This document shows positions 25,939 to 34,484 of a stretch of 64,000 bases of DNA, one piece after another. The notes under the pieces were generated by a model, which was not told the DNA's origin, did not search any database, and saw only the letters and a list, made by a program, of their open reading frames with translations. This DNA comes from Actinophytocola sp963729115 (GTDB lineage Bacteria > Actinomycetota > Actinomycetes > Mycobacteriales > Pseudonocardiaceae), in NCBI GenBank assembly GCA_963729115.1, contig CAVSMR010000011.1, positions 62,001-126,000 on the forward strand. The letters are read 5' to 3'. Numbering within the stretch: position 1 is the first letter of the stretch; every line of letters begins with the position of its first letter. The translations under genes were made by a program, and so were the position numbers.

Positions 25939-27185
25939 GAGAGCGTCACCGGGAGGGTCTCGTAGCCGCGCAGCATGAGCGTGCGCCGCTCGCCCGGCTC
26001 GCCGGCCAACGCCAGCTTCGGGAACCGGCGCAGCAGCATCGGCAACGCGAGCTGACCCTCCATCCGGGACAGCACCGCACCGAGGCAGTAGTGCACGCCG
26101 AGCCCGAACGACATCGGCTGCCCCTGGTCACGGCCCGGGTCGAAGGTGTCCGGGTCGGGGAACTGGTGTGGATCCCGGTTCGCGGCGCCGAGCAGCACCA
26201 GCACCCGGCTGTCCCGCGGCACCTGGACCCCGGCGAGCTCGGTGTCCACGGCCGCCCACCGGATGCTGAAGTGGGTCGGCGGCTCGTAGCGCAGGACCTC
26301 CTGCACGAAGCCCGCCGCGCGCACCGGGTCCGCCAGCACCCGCTCGATCTCGTGTGGACGGTCGAGCAGCAGCACCAGCCCGTTGCCGATCAGGTGCGTG
26401 GTGGTGACGAACCCGCCGTTGTACAGGGTCAGCAGGTTCGGCAGCAGCTCGTCGTCGGCGATGTCCCCGCCACCGTGCACCAGCGCGCTGACCAGGTCGT
26501 CGCGCGGTTCGGCTCGCCGCTTCGCCACCAGGTCGGCGAAGTAGGCGGTCAGCTCCTCCGCGGCGGTGTCCGCCGCCTGCTGGTAGCGCCACACCCCCGC
26601 GCCGAGGTCGAGGATCGCGCCGAACGTCCGCACCCGCTCGGGGAAGAAGTCCCGATCGGACTCCGGCACCCCGAGTAACTCGCCCACGACGTCGCTGGGC
26701 ACCGGCAGGGCGAAGTTGGCGAGCAGGTCCACCGGCGCCCCGCCCGCACCCAGGTCCGCCAGCCGGTCGAGGCGCCGCTCGATGATCCGCACCACGGCGG
26801 GCTCGAGCCCGGCCACCCGCCGCGCGCTGAACGCCTGCGCGAACAGCCGCCGCACCCGTGCGTGGTCCGGCCCGTCGGTGAAGAAGATCGACCGCACCAG
26901 CGTGCGCAGCGCCGGGTGCGCCCGCCACCGCTGCGCGCCCCGGCGGTCCGGGTAGTCGCTCGTCATCACGTGCAGGGCCGGGTCACGCAGCGCCTGCTGC
27001 ACCACGTCGTAGCCGTGCACCACCACGTCGAAGCGGTCCGCCGGGTCCTCCAGCAGGCAGACCGGTCCGCGCTCGTGCAGGTCGGCGTAGTAGGGGAACG
27101 GGTCCCGCCGGCCGTCCTTGGACAGCAGCGCTCGCAGGGAGGCCGTCTGTCCGTCGGGGACCGTTCGGGTCGTGGGCTCGGTCAT
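25935..27185 (-). CDS. Cytochrome P450 with atypical I-helix
   Basis: A 416-residue soluble bacterial P450 with the heme loop FGLGVHYCLG (Cys near residue 367), the ExxR pair in EVLRYEPP and the PERF-like region. The I-helix oxygen-activation motif, usually AGxDTT or AGxETT, reads GGFVTT: the threonine stays, the acid is replaced by Val. This change is known from P450s with unusual chemistry or altered proton delivery. The ATG overlaps the methyltransferase stop and the gene overlaps E1 alpha, so expression is coupled. Likely role: hydroxylation or phenolic coupling of the product. No ferredoxin is encoded nearby. Confidence 0.93.
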   Translation of the reverse strand: MTEPTTRTVPDGQTASLRALLSKDGRRDPFPYYADLHERGPVCLLEDPADRFDVVVHGYDVVQQALRDPALHVMTSDYPDRRGAQRWRAHPALRTLVRSIFFTDGPDHARVRRLFAQAFSARRVAGLEPAVVRIIERRLDRLADLGAGGAPVDLLANFALPVPSDVVGELLGVPESDRDFFPERVRTFGAILDLGAGVWRYQQAADTAAEELTAYFADLVAKRRAEPRDDLVSALVHGGGDIADDELLPNLLTLYNGGFVTTTHLIGNGLVLLLDRPHEIERVLADPVRAAGFVQEVLRYEPPTHFSIRWAAVDTELAGVQVPRDSRVLVLLGAANRDPHQFPDPDTFDPGRDQGQPMSFGLGVHYCLGAVLSRMEGQLALPMLLRRFPKLALAGEPGERRTLMLRGYETLPVTLS

Positions 27186-28201
27186 GCCGGCACCGCCTCC
27201 AGCGTGCTGTCCGCGTTGCGGCCCGGGCCGTGCCGGACCGCGCGCACCTCGAACCCGGCCCGCGTCAGCAGCCGCCGGTAGTCGGCCTCCGTGCGGTCGT
27301 GTCCCTCGAGCAGCACGAGCATGAGCAGGTCGATCATCGCTTCGCCCGGCACGGGTTCGGTGTCCTCCTCGGGTAACAGCTGCTCGAGCACGAGCAGCCG
27401 CCCACCTGTCGGCATCGCCTCCCGCACCCGGCGCAGAATCAGCTCGGCCCGCTCGTCGGTCCAGTTGTGCAGCACCCGGGCCAGCACGTACGCGTCACCG
27501 CCGGGTGGGACAGCGGTGAAGAAGTCACCCTCGACGAGCTCCACCCGGTCCGCCACGCCCGCGTCGGTCACCGTGGCCTTGGCCCGCCGGACGGACTCCG
27601 GCTGCTCGAGCAGCATCCCGCGCAGCCGCGGGTACCGGGTGAGCGCGGCGGCGAGCAGCCCGCCGGTGCCACCGCCGACGTCCACCAGCAGGTCCACCCC
27701 GGTCAGGTCGCCGAGCGCGGCCGACGTCGGCGCCCCGCTCATCGCTTCGGCGAACGTGGCGGCCAGCTCGGGCCGGCCGGACAGGTAGGCGTAGAACGGC
27801 TCGCCGTAGATCGACTCGAAGGCCGGCGCCCCGGTCCGCACCGTGTGCATGACGTCGGCGAAGGACCGGAACACCTCCTCCCCGTCCAGCACGGCCGTCT
27901 GCCGCAACGACCCGGGCACGTCGGAGCGCAGGAGCTCGGTCACCGACGTCAGCGCGTAGGTCCGCGGTGCGGTCTGGCGGAACAGACCCATCGAGACCAT
28001 GGCGCGCAGCAGCCGGTTCAGCACCCGCGGGTCGGCGCCGCACTCCGCGGCCAGCTCGGCCACCGGACGCGGGCCGGCGGCCATCGCGTCCGGGAGGCCG
28101 AGCTTCGCCGCGGCGTAGCAGGCCTGCGCGACCCAGCTGCCCGACAGGATGCCGAGCAGCTTGCGGCGCGCGAAGACACTGCCGGTCGTTGCGGTTTCCA
28201 C
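27182..28201 (-). CDS. SAM-dependent O-methyltransferase (winged-helix dimer type)
   Basis: A 339-residue class I methyltransferase of the plant-OMT/DmpM type. An N-terminal dimerisation helix bundle (GSWVAQACYAAAKLGLPD) is followed by the SAM site DVGGGTGGLL, the EGDFF acidic strand, LHNWTDERAELILRRVREAM and LLVLEQLLP. It usually methylates phenols or hydroxyls of polyketides and aromatic units; the Hpg phenol is an obvious candidate. GTG at 28201, 8 bases after the DUF3050 stop, is the best start. It overlaps the P450 gene (ATGA). Confidence 0.9.
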   Translation of the reverse strand: METATTGSVFARRKLLGILSGSWVAQACYAAAKLGLPDAMAAGPRPVAELAAECGADPRVLNRLLRAMVSMGLFRQTAPRTYALTSVTELLRSDVPGSLRQTAVLDGEEVFRSFADVMHTVRTGAPAFESIYGEPFYAYLSGRPELAATFAEAMSGAPTSAALGDLTGVDLLVDVGGGTGGLLAAALTRYPRLRGMLLEQPESVRRAKATVTDAGVADRVELVEGDFFTAVPPGGDAYVLARVLHNWTDERAELILRRVREAMPTGGRLLVLEQLLPEEDTEPVPGEAMIDLLMLVLLEGHDRTEADYRRLLTRAGFEVRAVRHGPGRNADSTLEAVPA

Positions 28202-28209
28202 GTGCGTCG

Positions 28210-29007
28210 TCAGCCGTTGCCGTTGTTCTTGACCGCGGCCAGGATCTCGTCCCACAGCTGGGCCCGGGCAGCGAGCGCGGTGTTCACCGTGTCCGCGGCC
28301 TGCTGCCACTTCGCGTCGTCGTCGCCGCACAGGTCGGTGACCATCTGCATGGCCATCGGGGTGTGCTGCTCGCCGTCGACCTCGATGTGCCGCTCCAGGT
28401 AGTCCACGAACGTGCCCAGCTTCTGGCTGCGCTCGTTGATCGCGACGACCTGGGTGAACATGTCGGGGATGAGGTCCTCCCGGCCGAACGCGAACGCCGC
28501 GGCCTGGCAGTGCACCGGCAGGTCCTCGATGATGTGCCAGGTGGTGCCGGCGAACGTGATCGACGGCTTCGGCACGCCGGCCTCGACCAGCGCCTCGGTG
28601 ACCGGGCGGCCGCCGCGCAGCAGCTCGACGAGCTTGTCGATCGCGGTCGTGTCCGCGCCGGCCTCGCGCATGCCGTTGACGTACAGCTCGAAGTGGCTGA
28701 TGAAGCCGTCGCCGAGCTCGTCGGACTCCTCGACCATCACGATGTCGTTGATCAGCCGCCGGCTGCCCGTGGGGCCGGTCGGGATCCACGGCACGGTGAC
28801 GCAGGTCAGGTTGCGCTGCAACGACTTCAGCAGCGACATGAAGTCCCACACGGCGAAGATGTGGTGCTCCATGAACGTCACGATGGCCTCGTGCGAGTCG
28901 AGGTTCGCGTAGAGCGGGTGCTTGACGACGCGCTCGCGGGCCGGGGTCACGTCCTTCTCGAGCCGCTCGATCCCCGGGTGGGTCTTGCCCCAGTCGTATC
29001 TGGACAC
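28210..29007 (-). CDS. DUF3050 family protein (heme-oxygenase-like fold, candidate diiron oxidase)
   Basis: A 265-residue helical protein that matches the DUF3050 pattern: HHIFAVWDFMSLLKSLQR, VEESDELGDGFISHFELY, FGREDLIPDMF and YLERHIEVDGEQH. The recurring His/Glu residues in these helices (HH, EESDE, SHFE, ERH..EVDGEQH) resemble the metal ligands of heme-oxygenase-like diiron oxidases such as UndA and SznF, a superfamily link that is known for relatives but not proven for DUF3050. GTG at 29007 has AAGGAG upstream. It sits between a PhyH dioxygenase and a methyltransferase in the biosynthetic operon, so oxidation, decarboxylation or N-oxygenation of an intermediate is plausible. Confidence 0.85.
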   Translation of the reverse strand: MSRYDWGKTHPGIERLEKDVTPARERVVKHPLYANLDSHEAIVTFMEHHIFAVWDFMSLLKSLQRNLTCVTVPWIPTGPTGSRRLINDIVMVEESDELGDGFISHFELYVNGMREAGADTTAIDKLVELLRGGRPVTEALVEAGVPKPSITFAGTTWHIIEDLPVHCQAAAFAFGREDLIPDMFTQVVAINERSQKLGTFVDYLERHIEVDGEQHTPMAMQMVTDLCGDDDAKWQQAADTVNTALAARAQLWDEILAAVKNNGNG

Positions 29008-29063
29008 TGGCCGATTCTCCTTGATTTCTGTTGGGTGTCAGTCGTTCGGGAATTCCGGGGAAC

Positions 29064-29972
29064 TCAGTCGCGCCACAGGGTCGGGCAGTAGTCCGGGTCG
29101 GCGTAGTCCGGCCGGCCGTCGGCGGTACGCCGCACGAGCGAGTCGTGGTTGTAGAAGGCGTGGCTGCCGTCCGAGAGCGGGAACTCGCGGTAGGTGTTCG
29201 CGCCGTCCTGCAGGTGCAGCGAGACCGCACGGCGTGGCCGGTCGCTGCGGTTCGGGCCGCTGCCGTGGTATATCCGGCAGTGGTGGAAGCTCATGTGTCC
29301 CTTGGGGATGATCATCGGGACCTTGGTGACCTCGACGCCGTTGTGCGCCGCGTTGGCCGTGAGCATCTGCTCCAGCTCGCTGCGGTCCCGCTCGGCGAAG
29401 TGGCGCGTCTGGCTGTCCTCGGCGCCGACCTCCTCCCAGCGGTGGCTGCCGTCGACCATCGTGATCGTGCCCATCTTCTCGCCACAGGCGTGGAAGGGGA
29501 TGAACGCGGTCAGCATCTTCTCCGACGAGCACGACGACCAGTAGTGCTTGTCGAAGTGCCACGGCACGATGTTCGACGGCTCGCCGGCCACCGGTGGCTT
29601 GTAGATCAGCGTCGACTGGAACACCCGGATATCGTCCGCCTCCGCGAGCCGGGCCGCCACCGCACCGAGCACCGGCTTGAGCAGCAGCTTCGCGAGCGCG
29701 TCGCTCTCGTAGTGCACGTAGTCGTTGTGCCGCTGGACGTTGCCGTTACCCGGCTCCCAGTAGGCCAGCCGCGGGGGCCGGGACGGCAGCCGCCGCGACC
29801 GCTCGCCGGCGTAGTACCGCTCGCTCGCCTCGACCAGCTCGTCGATCTCGTCGTCGGTGAACAGCTTCTTGCTCAGGTACCAGCCGTGCTGGGCGTAGTG
29901 GGCCACGTCCTCGTCGGAGGGCAACAGGTCCAGTTCGTGGTCGGAGAGCGCGAAGCGCTCGGTCGTCGTCAT
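29064..29972 (-). CDS. PhyH-family Fe(II)/2-oxoglutarate dioxygenase
   Basis: A 302-residue phytanoyl-CoA dioxygenase-like enzyme. The iron triad is visible as HFD in PWHFDKHYW and the distal His in CRIYHGSGPN, with the 2-oxoglutarate-binding Arg in RRAVSLHL. Such enzymes hydroxylate or halogenate free or carrier-bound acids; the metal-binding Asp is present, so a hydroxylase is expected. The ATG at 29972 starts 1 base after the HmaS stop; a TTG at 29981 would overlap it. Likely tailoring of the Hpg- or acyl-derived part of the product. Confidence 0.9.
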   Translation of the reverse strand: MTTTERFALSDHELDLLPSDEDVAHYAQHGWYLSKKLFTDDEIDELVEASERYYAGERSRRLPSRPPRLAYWEPGNGNVQRHNDYVHYESDALAKLLLKPVLGAVAARLAEADDIRVFQSTLIYKPPVAGEPSNIVPWHFDKHYWSSCSSEKMLTAFIPFHACGEKMGTITMVDGSHRWEEVGAEDSQTRHFAERDRSELEQMLTANAAHNGVEVTKVPMIIPKGHMSFHHCRIYHGSGPNRSDRPRRAVSLHLQDGANTYREFPLSDGSHAFYNHDSLVRRTADGRPDYADPDYCPTLWRD

Positions 29973-29973
29973 T

Positions 29974-31041
29974 TCAGGCAACCCCTGTGAGTTCTCGGTT
30001 CTTGGCCTCGTACAGCGCCTTGATGTTGCCGCTGCCGAAGGTCAGCGCGCCCCGGCGCTCGATGACCTCCAGGAACAGCGTGCGGCGCACGTGCATGGAC
30101 TCGGTGAAGATCTGGAGCAGGTGTCCCCAGTGGTCACGGTCCACGAGCACGCCCACGCCCTGCAGGTCGGACACCGGCACCACCAGGTCGCTCATCCGCT
30201 CGCGGAGCGCGTCGTAGTAGGTGTCCGGCGTCTGCGCGAAGTTGACGCCCCGGTTCCCCAGCGCGCGCACGGTGGCGACGATGTCGTCGGAGGTGAACGC
30301 GACGTGCTGCACGCCCGCCCCACCGTGCCAGCGCAGGAAGTTGTCGATCTGCCCGGCGTCGCGCGCGGTGTCGGGCTCGAGGAAGGTGAAGGTCACGAGC
30401 TTCGAGGAGCTCTGCACGACCTTGGAGAACATGCCCTGCTCGCCGACCTGGATGTACTCCTGGAAGATCTCCTCGAAGCCGAAGACGTCCTCGTAGTACC
30501 TGACGGTCGTGTCCAGCGTCTCGCTCGGCACGCACACCGCGAAGTGGTCGATCACGCCCAGCAGGCCGCTCTCCGCCGCGGTGTCCACCTCGGACATCGT
30601 GAACACGCCCGGGAGGAACTCCGCCCGCGGCCCGGCGCGCTCCACCAGCCGGTGCACCACGTCACCGAACGCGCCGACCTCCGCGGTCGTCACGGCCGAG
30701 TCGCCGACGGTGTACTTGGCGGGCGCGGACACCGGGGCCGCACCGCGGTCGATGAGCGTCTCGTACGTCTTCTCGACCGCGTCGACCTCCATCGCGATCA
30801 CCGCGACGCCGTCGCCGTGCCGGCTGACGAACTCGGCGGCCGGGTGGTCCGGGACGAGCGCCGAGGTCAGCACCATCCGGATGTCGCCCTGGCAGAGCAG
30901 CAGCGAACGCTGCCCCTTCAGGCCGGTCTCGGGGCCGCCCTGCCCGTGGAGCTGGAAGCCGAATGCCGTGCAGTAGTAGAACGCCGCCTGTCGTGCGTCG
31001 CCTACGTACATCTCGATGTGGTCGATCCCTGAAACCTTCAT
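29974..31041 (-). CDS. hmaS: 4-Hydroxymandelate synthase-like dioxygenase (HmaS/HPPD family)
   Basis: A 355-residue two-domain vicinal-oxygen-chelate enzyme with iron ligands His166 (IDHFAVCV), His246 (VQHVAFTS) and Glu325 (FLEVIERRGA). HPPD and HmaS both oxidise 4-hydroxyphenylpyruvate; HmaS hydroxylates the benzylic carbon to give 4-hydroxymandelate. HPPD keeps a Pro and an Asn in the active-site strand (PLNEP), while HmaS has Thr and a branched aliphatic residue. Here the strand reads TFTFLEP, with Thr219 and Leu221, so HmaS is favoured. The presence of Hmo- and HpgT-like genes supports this. It starts 46 bases after the ketosynthase stop. Confidence 0.87.
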   Translation of the reverse strand: MKVSGIDHIEMYVGDARQAAFYYCTAFGFQLHGQGGPETGLKGQRSLLLCQGDIRMVLTSALVPDHPAAEFVSRHGDGVAVIAMEVDAVEKTYETLIDRGAAPVSAPAKYTVGDSAVTTAEVGAFGDVVHRLVERAGPRAEFLPGVFTMSEVDTAAESGLLGVIDHFAVCVPSETLDTTVRYYEDVFGFEEIFQEYIQVGEQGMFSKVVQSSSKLVTFTFLEPDTARDAGQIDNFLRWHGGAGVQHVAFTSDDIVATVRALGNRGVNFAQTPDTYYDALRERMSDLVVPVSDLQGVGVLVDRDHWGHLLQIFTESMHVRRTLFLEVIERRGALTFGSGNIKALYEAKNRELTGVA

Positions 31042-31087
31042 CTGTCCTAACCGTCCTGTGCCGATGGGGTCTCTCTCGCGTGGGCCG

Positions 31088-32341
31088 CTAACGCGTCCGT
31101 TCCCGCTTGTTCACCGTGCTCGGGTGACCGAGCACCAGGCTGACGTTCTGGCCGCCGAAGCCGAATGAGTTGGAGAGCGCGTAGTCCGGCGAGCCGGACA
31201 GGGGCGTGGCCCGGACGTGGTTGGCCGGGCAGTCCGGGTCCACCTCGTCGAGGTTGTAGGTCGGGGGCAGCACACCCCGGGCGACGGCGAGCGCGCTCGC
31301 CGCCGCCTCGACCACCCCCGACGTGCCGAGCATGTGCCCGGTCAGCGACTTGGTGGAGCTGACCGGCGGACCGTCGGCACCGAACACCGTGGCCAGCGCG
31401 GCGGTCTCGGCGACGTCCCCGAGCTTGGTCGACGTGCCGTGCGCGTTGACGTAGCCGACCGCGGTGGCCTCGACGCCGGCGCTCACCAGCGCGCGCCGCA
31501 TGCACTCCGCGGCTCCCGAACCGTCCGGGCGCGGGGTGGTCGGGTGGTGGGCGTCGGTGGTGGCGCCCCAGCCGGCGACGTCCGCGTAGCCCGCGGCACC
31601 CCGGCCGTCGGCGTGCCCGGCCCGCTCCAGCACCATCATCGCGGCGCCCTCGGCGAGCACGAAACCGTTGCGGCGCTTGTCGAACGGGCGGCTCGCCGCG
31701 GTGGGGTCGTCCCACCGGCGGGCCAGCGCCCGCGCGTTGCCGAACGTGTCGGCGAACGTCGGGAACAGCGGCGCCTCGCTGGCCCCGCACACGACCACGT
31801 CCGCATCACCCGATCGGATGAGCCGCAGCGCGTCGGCGATCGACTGCGCGCCGGACGCGCACGCGGTGCCGATGCTCGCGCTGTAGCCCCGGATCCCGTG
31901 CGTGATCGCGATCCGTGCGGCCGGCATGTTCGGCAGGATCCCGGTCAGCAGGTACGGGCTGACCGCCGCGCGGCCGCGCTCGCCGCGGGCCAGCACCTGC
32001 TTCTCCAGCATCGCCATGCCACCGACCCCGCCGACGATCACGCCGATGCGGTGCGGGTCCACGTCGCGGCCGACCTCGATGCCGGCGTCGGCCAGCGCCT
32101 CGGCGGCGGCGAGCAGCGCCAGCACCACCGTCTTGTCCACAACGGACGCGGCCGGGCCGGCCACCACGGTCCTCGGGTCGACGTCGGGCACGAACCCGCC
32201 GACGTCCACGGAGTCGGCGGCCGGGTGGCCCGCCGGTGGGGCGGACAGGCCGGACTTGCCGACACACAGCGCGTGGAAGACCTCCTCCACGCCGCTGCCG
32301 ACGGGCGTCAGCATGCCCATCCCCGTGATGGTCGCGTTCAT
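31088..32341 (-). CDS. Beta-ketoacyl synthase, FabF/KAS II type
   Basis: A 417-residue ketosynthase with a complete Cys-His-His triad: Cys161 (IGTACASGAQ), His301 (VNAHGTSTKLGD) and His336 (KSLTGHMLGT). It is a single-domain enzyme that condenses acyl chains with malonyl-ACP. Its ATG overlaps the ligase stop (ATGA), and the adjoining operon genes encode a second ketosynthase with one His changed and a short ketosynthase-like protein, an arrangement like the paired ketosynthases of aryl-polyene and type II PKS systems. No ketoreductase or dehydratase is encoded nearby, so chains are unreduced or borrow host FAS enzymes. Confidence 0.93.
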   Translation of the reverse strand: MNATITGMGMLTPVGSGVEEVFHALCVGKSGLSAPPAGHPAADSVDVGGFVPDVDPRTVVAGPAASVVDKTVVLALLAAAEALADAGIEVGRDVDPHRIGVIVGGVGGMAMLEKQVLARGERGRAAVSPYLLTGILPNMPAARIAITHGIRGYSASIGTACASGAQSIADALRLIRSGDADVVVCGASEAPLFPTFADTFGNARALARRWDDPTAASRPFDKRRNGFVLAEGAAMMVLERAGHADGRGAAGYADVAGWGATTDAHHPTTPRPDGSGAAECMRRALVSAGVEATAVGYVNAHGTSTKLGDVAETAALATVFGADGPPVSSTKSLTGHMLGTSGVVEAAASALAVARGVLPPTYNLDEVDPDCPANHVRATPLSGSPDYALSNSFGFGGQNVSLVLGHPSTVNKRERTR

Positions 32342-33966
32342 ATCCGCACCGTGTCCGCGTGCTCGTGGCGCAGCAGGAACTTGCGGACCTTGCCGGTGAC
32401 CGTCAGCGGGATCTCGTCCGCGCCGACCACCGACACCCGCGCCAGCGTGGCGCCGACCTGCTCGCCGAGCGCCGCGCGGACCGCCGCGGTGCGGTCGAGG
32501 TCCGCGTCCGCCTGCGGGTCCAGCTCGAGCAGGACCTCGGTGTGCACGCCGGAGTCCTCCTTGGTGATCACGACCGTGCAGTCGATGACCTCCGGCATGG
32601 CGGCGAGGACCCGCTCCTCGGACAGCGCCGTGTAGAAGCCGCCCTCGGCGATCGCGTCCGGGCTGCGGTCCACGTGGTAGTAGTTGCCCTCCTCGTCGCG
32701 GAACACGAGGTCGCCGGTGAGGAACCAGCCGTTCACCCGGGCCCGGAGGGAGGTCACCGAGTCGTTCCAGTAGCCGGGCGAGAGCGTGGGCGAGCGGAAC
32801 CCGAGCCGGCCGACCTGCCCGGCCGGCAGCTCCTGGCCGTCTTCGTCGAGCACGCTCACCTCGGTGAAGCGGTACGGCCGGCCGATGCGCCGGCCGTAGT
32901 GGTCGGTCTCCGTGGTGTGCGTGACGTGGAAACCGTTGTGCCCCATCTCCGAGGAGCCCAGCCCGTCGAGGAAGTGCGAGCCCGGCACCCGCTTGCGGCC
33001 CTCGCGGGTCACGACCTCGCGCGAGCCGACCGCGACCAGCCGGCGGATGTGCGCCTCGTGCGCGCAGTCGCCCGTGTTGAACCACAGCCGCACGGAGTCC
33101 AGCCCCCGCTCGGCGAGGTCGAAGCGGGCGAGCCCGGCCCAGGTGACCGCGAAGCCGTACACCGCCTCCGGGCGCCACCGCTCGATCGCGGCGAGCACCG
33201 TGTCACCGTCCTGCTGGGACAGGCAGAGCATCTCCGCGCGGTTCCCGAGCACCTGGTTGACCATCAGGATCGTCGCGGTGTGCGGGATGGGCAGCGCGTT
33301 GAGGATCCGGCCGGTGCCCTGTGCCTGCGGCATGGTCAGCAGGTGGCGGGTGGCGGCGAACAGCGTGCGGTGCAGGTGCAGCACGGCCTTGGGCACGCCG
33401 GTGGTGCCGGACGTGTGCGTGATCGACACCGGGTCGTCCTGGTGGTGGCGGTAGCGCGGAGGTGCGGCGGCCGGGTCGCCGGTGCCCAGCTCGGCCGGCG
33501 CGCCGAGCAGCTCGGTCCGCAGGCCGTACCCCGGCGGGTTCAGGTCGTGGCCGGCGAGCAGGTCGGCGTGGGCCGCGTCGGCCAGCACGCCCCGGGCGCG
33601 CAGCCGGCGGATGTACTCCGCGGCGATCTCCGGCGCCATCCGCCCGTTCATCAGCGCGGGGATCGCGCCGATCCGGGTCAGGGCCAGGAAGGTCAGGATG
33701 ATGTCGGCGGCGGACGTGGTCCACACGGCCACCGGGTCACGCCGCCGGATGCCCCGCTCGTGCAGCCACGCCGCCCGCGCGTCGACCATCGTGTCCAGCT
33801 CGCCGAGGGTGAACTGGTACTCGGCGGGACGGCCGTCGACCGGGGTGTCGAACGTCAGGCCCGGCCCCGCGGGGTCGGCCCCGTGGGCGAGGACCTTGCT
33901 CAGCACGTTGCCGGCGCCGACGTCCGGGTCGGCGGCGAGCACCGCCCGCAGGCCCCTTGCGTTCAT
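32338..33966 (-). CDS. AMP-forming acyl/aryl ligase 3 (ANL superfamily)
   Basis: A 542-residue adenylating enzyme of a different subgroup from ligases 1 and 2. Motifs: A3 THTSGTTGVPKAV, A5 LGSSEMG, A7 GWFLTGDL, A8 VDRSPDAI, A10 PLTVTGKVRKF with the catalytic Lys. N- and C-terminal domains are complete. It lies in the operon between the short ketosynthase-like protein and the active ketosynthase, with ATGA overlaps on both sides, so it likely charges the starter acid onto one of the two adjacent carrier proteins. An aromatic starter such as a hydroxybenzoate is possible but unproven. Confidence 0.9.
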   Translation of the reverse strand: MNARGLRAVLAADPDVGAGNVLSKVLAHGADPAGPGLTFDTPVDGRPAEYQFTLGELDTMVDARAAWLHERGIRRRDPVAVWTTSAADIILTFLALTRIGAIPALMNGRMAPEIAAEYIRRLRARGVLADAAHADLLAGHDLNPPGYGLRTELLGAPAELGTGDPAAAPPRYRHHQDDPVSITHTSGTTGVPKAVLHLHRTLFAATRHLLTMPQAQGTGRILNALPIPHTATILMVNQVLGNRAEMLCLSQQDGDTVLAAIERWRPEAVYGFAVTWAGLARFDLAERGLDSVRLWFNTGDCAHEAHIRRLVAVGSREVVTREGRKRVPGSHFLDGLGSSEMGHNGFHVTHTTETDHYGRRIGRPYRFTEVSVLDEDGQELPAGQVGRLGFRSPTLSPGYWNDSVTSLRARVNGWFLTGDLVFRDEEGNYYHVDRSPDAIAEGGFYTALSEERVLAAMPEVIDCTVVITKEDSGVHTEVLLELDPQADADLDRTAAVRAALGEQVGATLARVSVVGADEIPLTVTGKVRKFLLRHEHADTVRI

Positions 33967-34484
33967 CGTGACTCTCCTTTGCTCGCCAGGAAGGCGGACC
34001 CCTCAATGCCGTCCCCGGCCGGTCCGGTCGCTTGCTCGACGCAGACCACCAGGACCTCGTCGGCGTCCCCGTCGTCGATCAGCAGCCGCGCCTGCGCGAG
34101 GCCCTCGGCACGCGCGTCGCCGGCCGGGCTGACGCACAGCACCGGGCCGCCGAGTCCCCATCGCGTGGCCACGTGCCCGGCGACGCTGTTGGGCACGGAC
34201 TGGAAGAACAGCAGCGGTCCCACCCGCGCGCCGGTGTCGACCGCGTGTGCCACGTGCGCGGCGCTGTGCGCGTCGCCGCTCGCGCTCACCAGCACGATCC
34301 CGGTGCGCTGCCCAGGCTCGGCCGGGGCGGGCGCGGCGCCGTGCCGCTCGGTCAGGCAGCGGTCCGCGAGCTCGGTCACCAGCGGGCTGAACGAGGACAC
34401 GACGAAACCGGGAACCGCCGGCGGTTCCTCGCCCCGAGGCCAGTCCACCTCGGCGAGCACGGCTAACTCGGCGATGTCGGTCAT
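33963..34484 (-). CDS. Short beta-ketoacyl synthase N-terminal-like protein
   Basis: A 173-residue protein with the layout of the Ketoacyl-synt_2 family (Pfam PF13723), seen in aryl-polyene-type clusters: FSPLVTELADRCL, TGIVLVSASGDAHSAAHVAHAV, GPLLFFQSVPNSVAGHVATRWGLGGPVLCVS and a C-terminal VLVVCVEQATG strand. It has no ketosynthase nucleophile motif. It is probably a non-catalytic partner or chain-length-type subunit for the neighbouring ketosynthases. Start and stop both overlap adjacent genes by 4 bases, implying equal production. Confidence 0.75.
   Translation of the reverse strand: MTDIAELAVLAEVDWPRGEEPPAVPGFVVSSFSPLVTELADRCLTERHGAAPAPAEPGQRTGIVLVSASGDAHSAAHVAHAVDTGARVGPLLFFQSVPNSVAGHVATRWGLGGPVLCVSPAGDARAEGLAQARLLIDDGDADEVLVVCVEQATGPAGDGIEGSAFLASKGESR

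Noticed and set aside
29974..31041. Plain HPPD (tyrosine degradation) assignment
   Set aside because: The HPPD Pro and Asn in the active-site strand are Thr and Leu, and Hmo/HpgT genes share the window, so HmaS is favoured.
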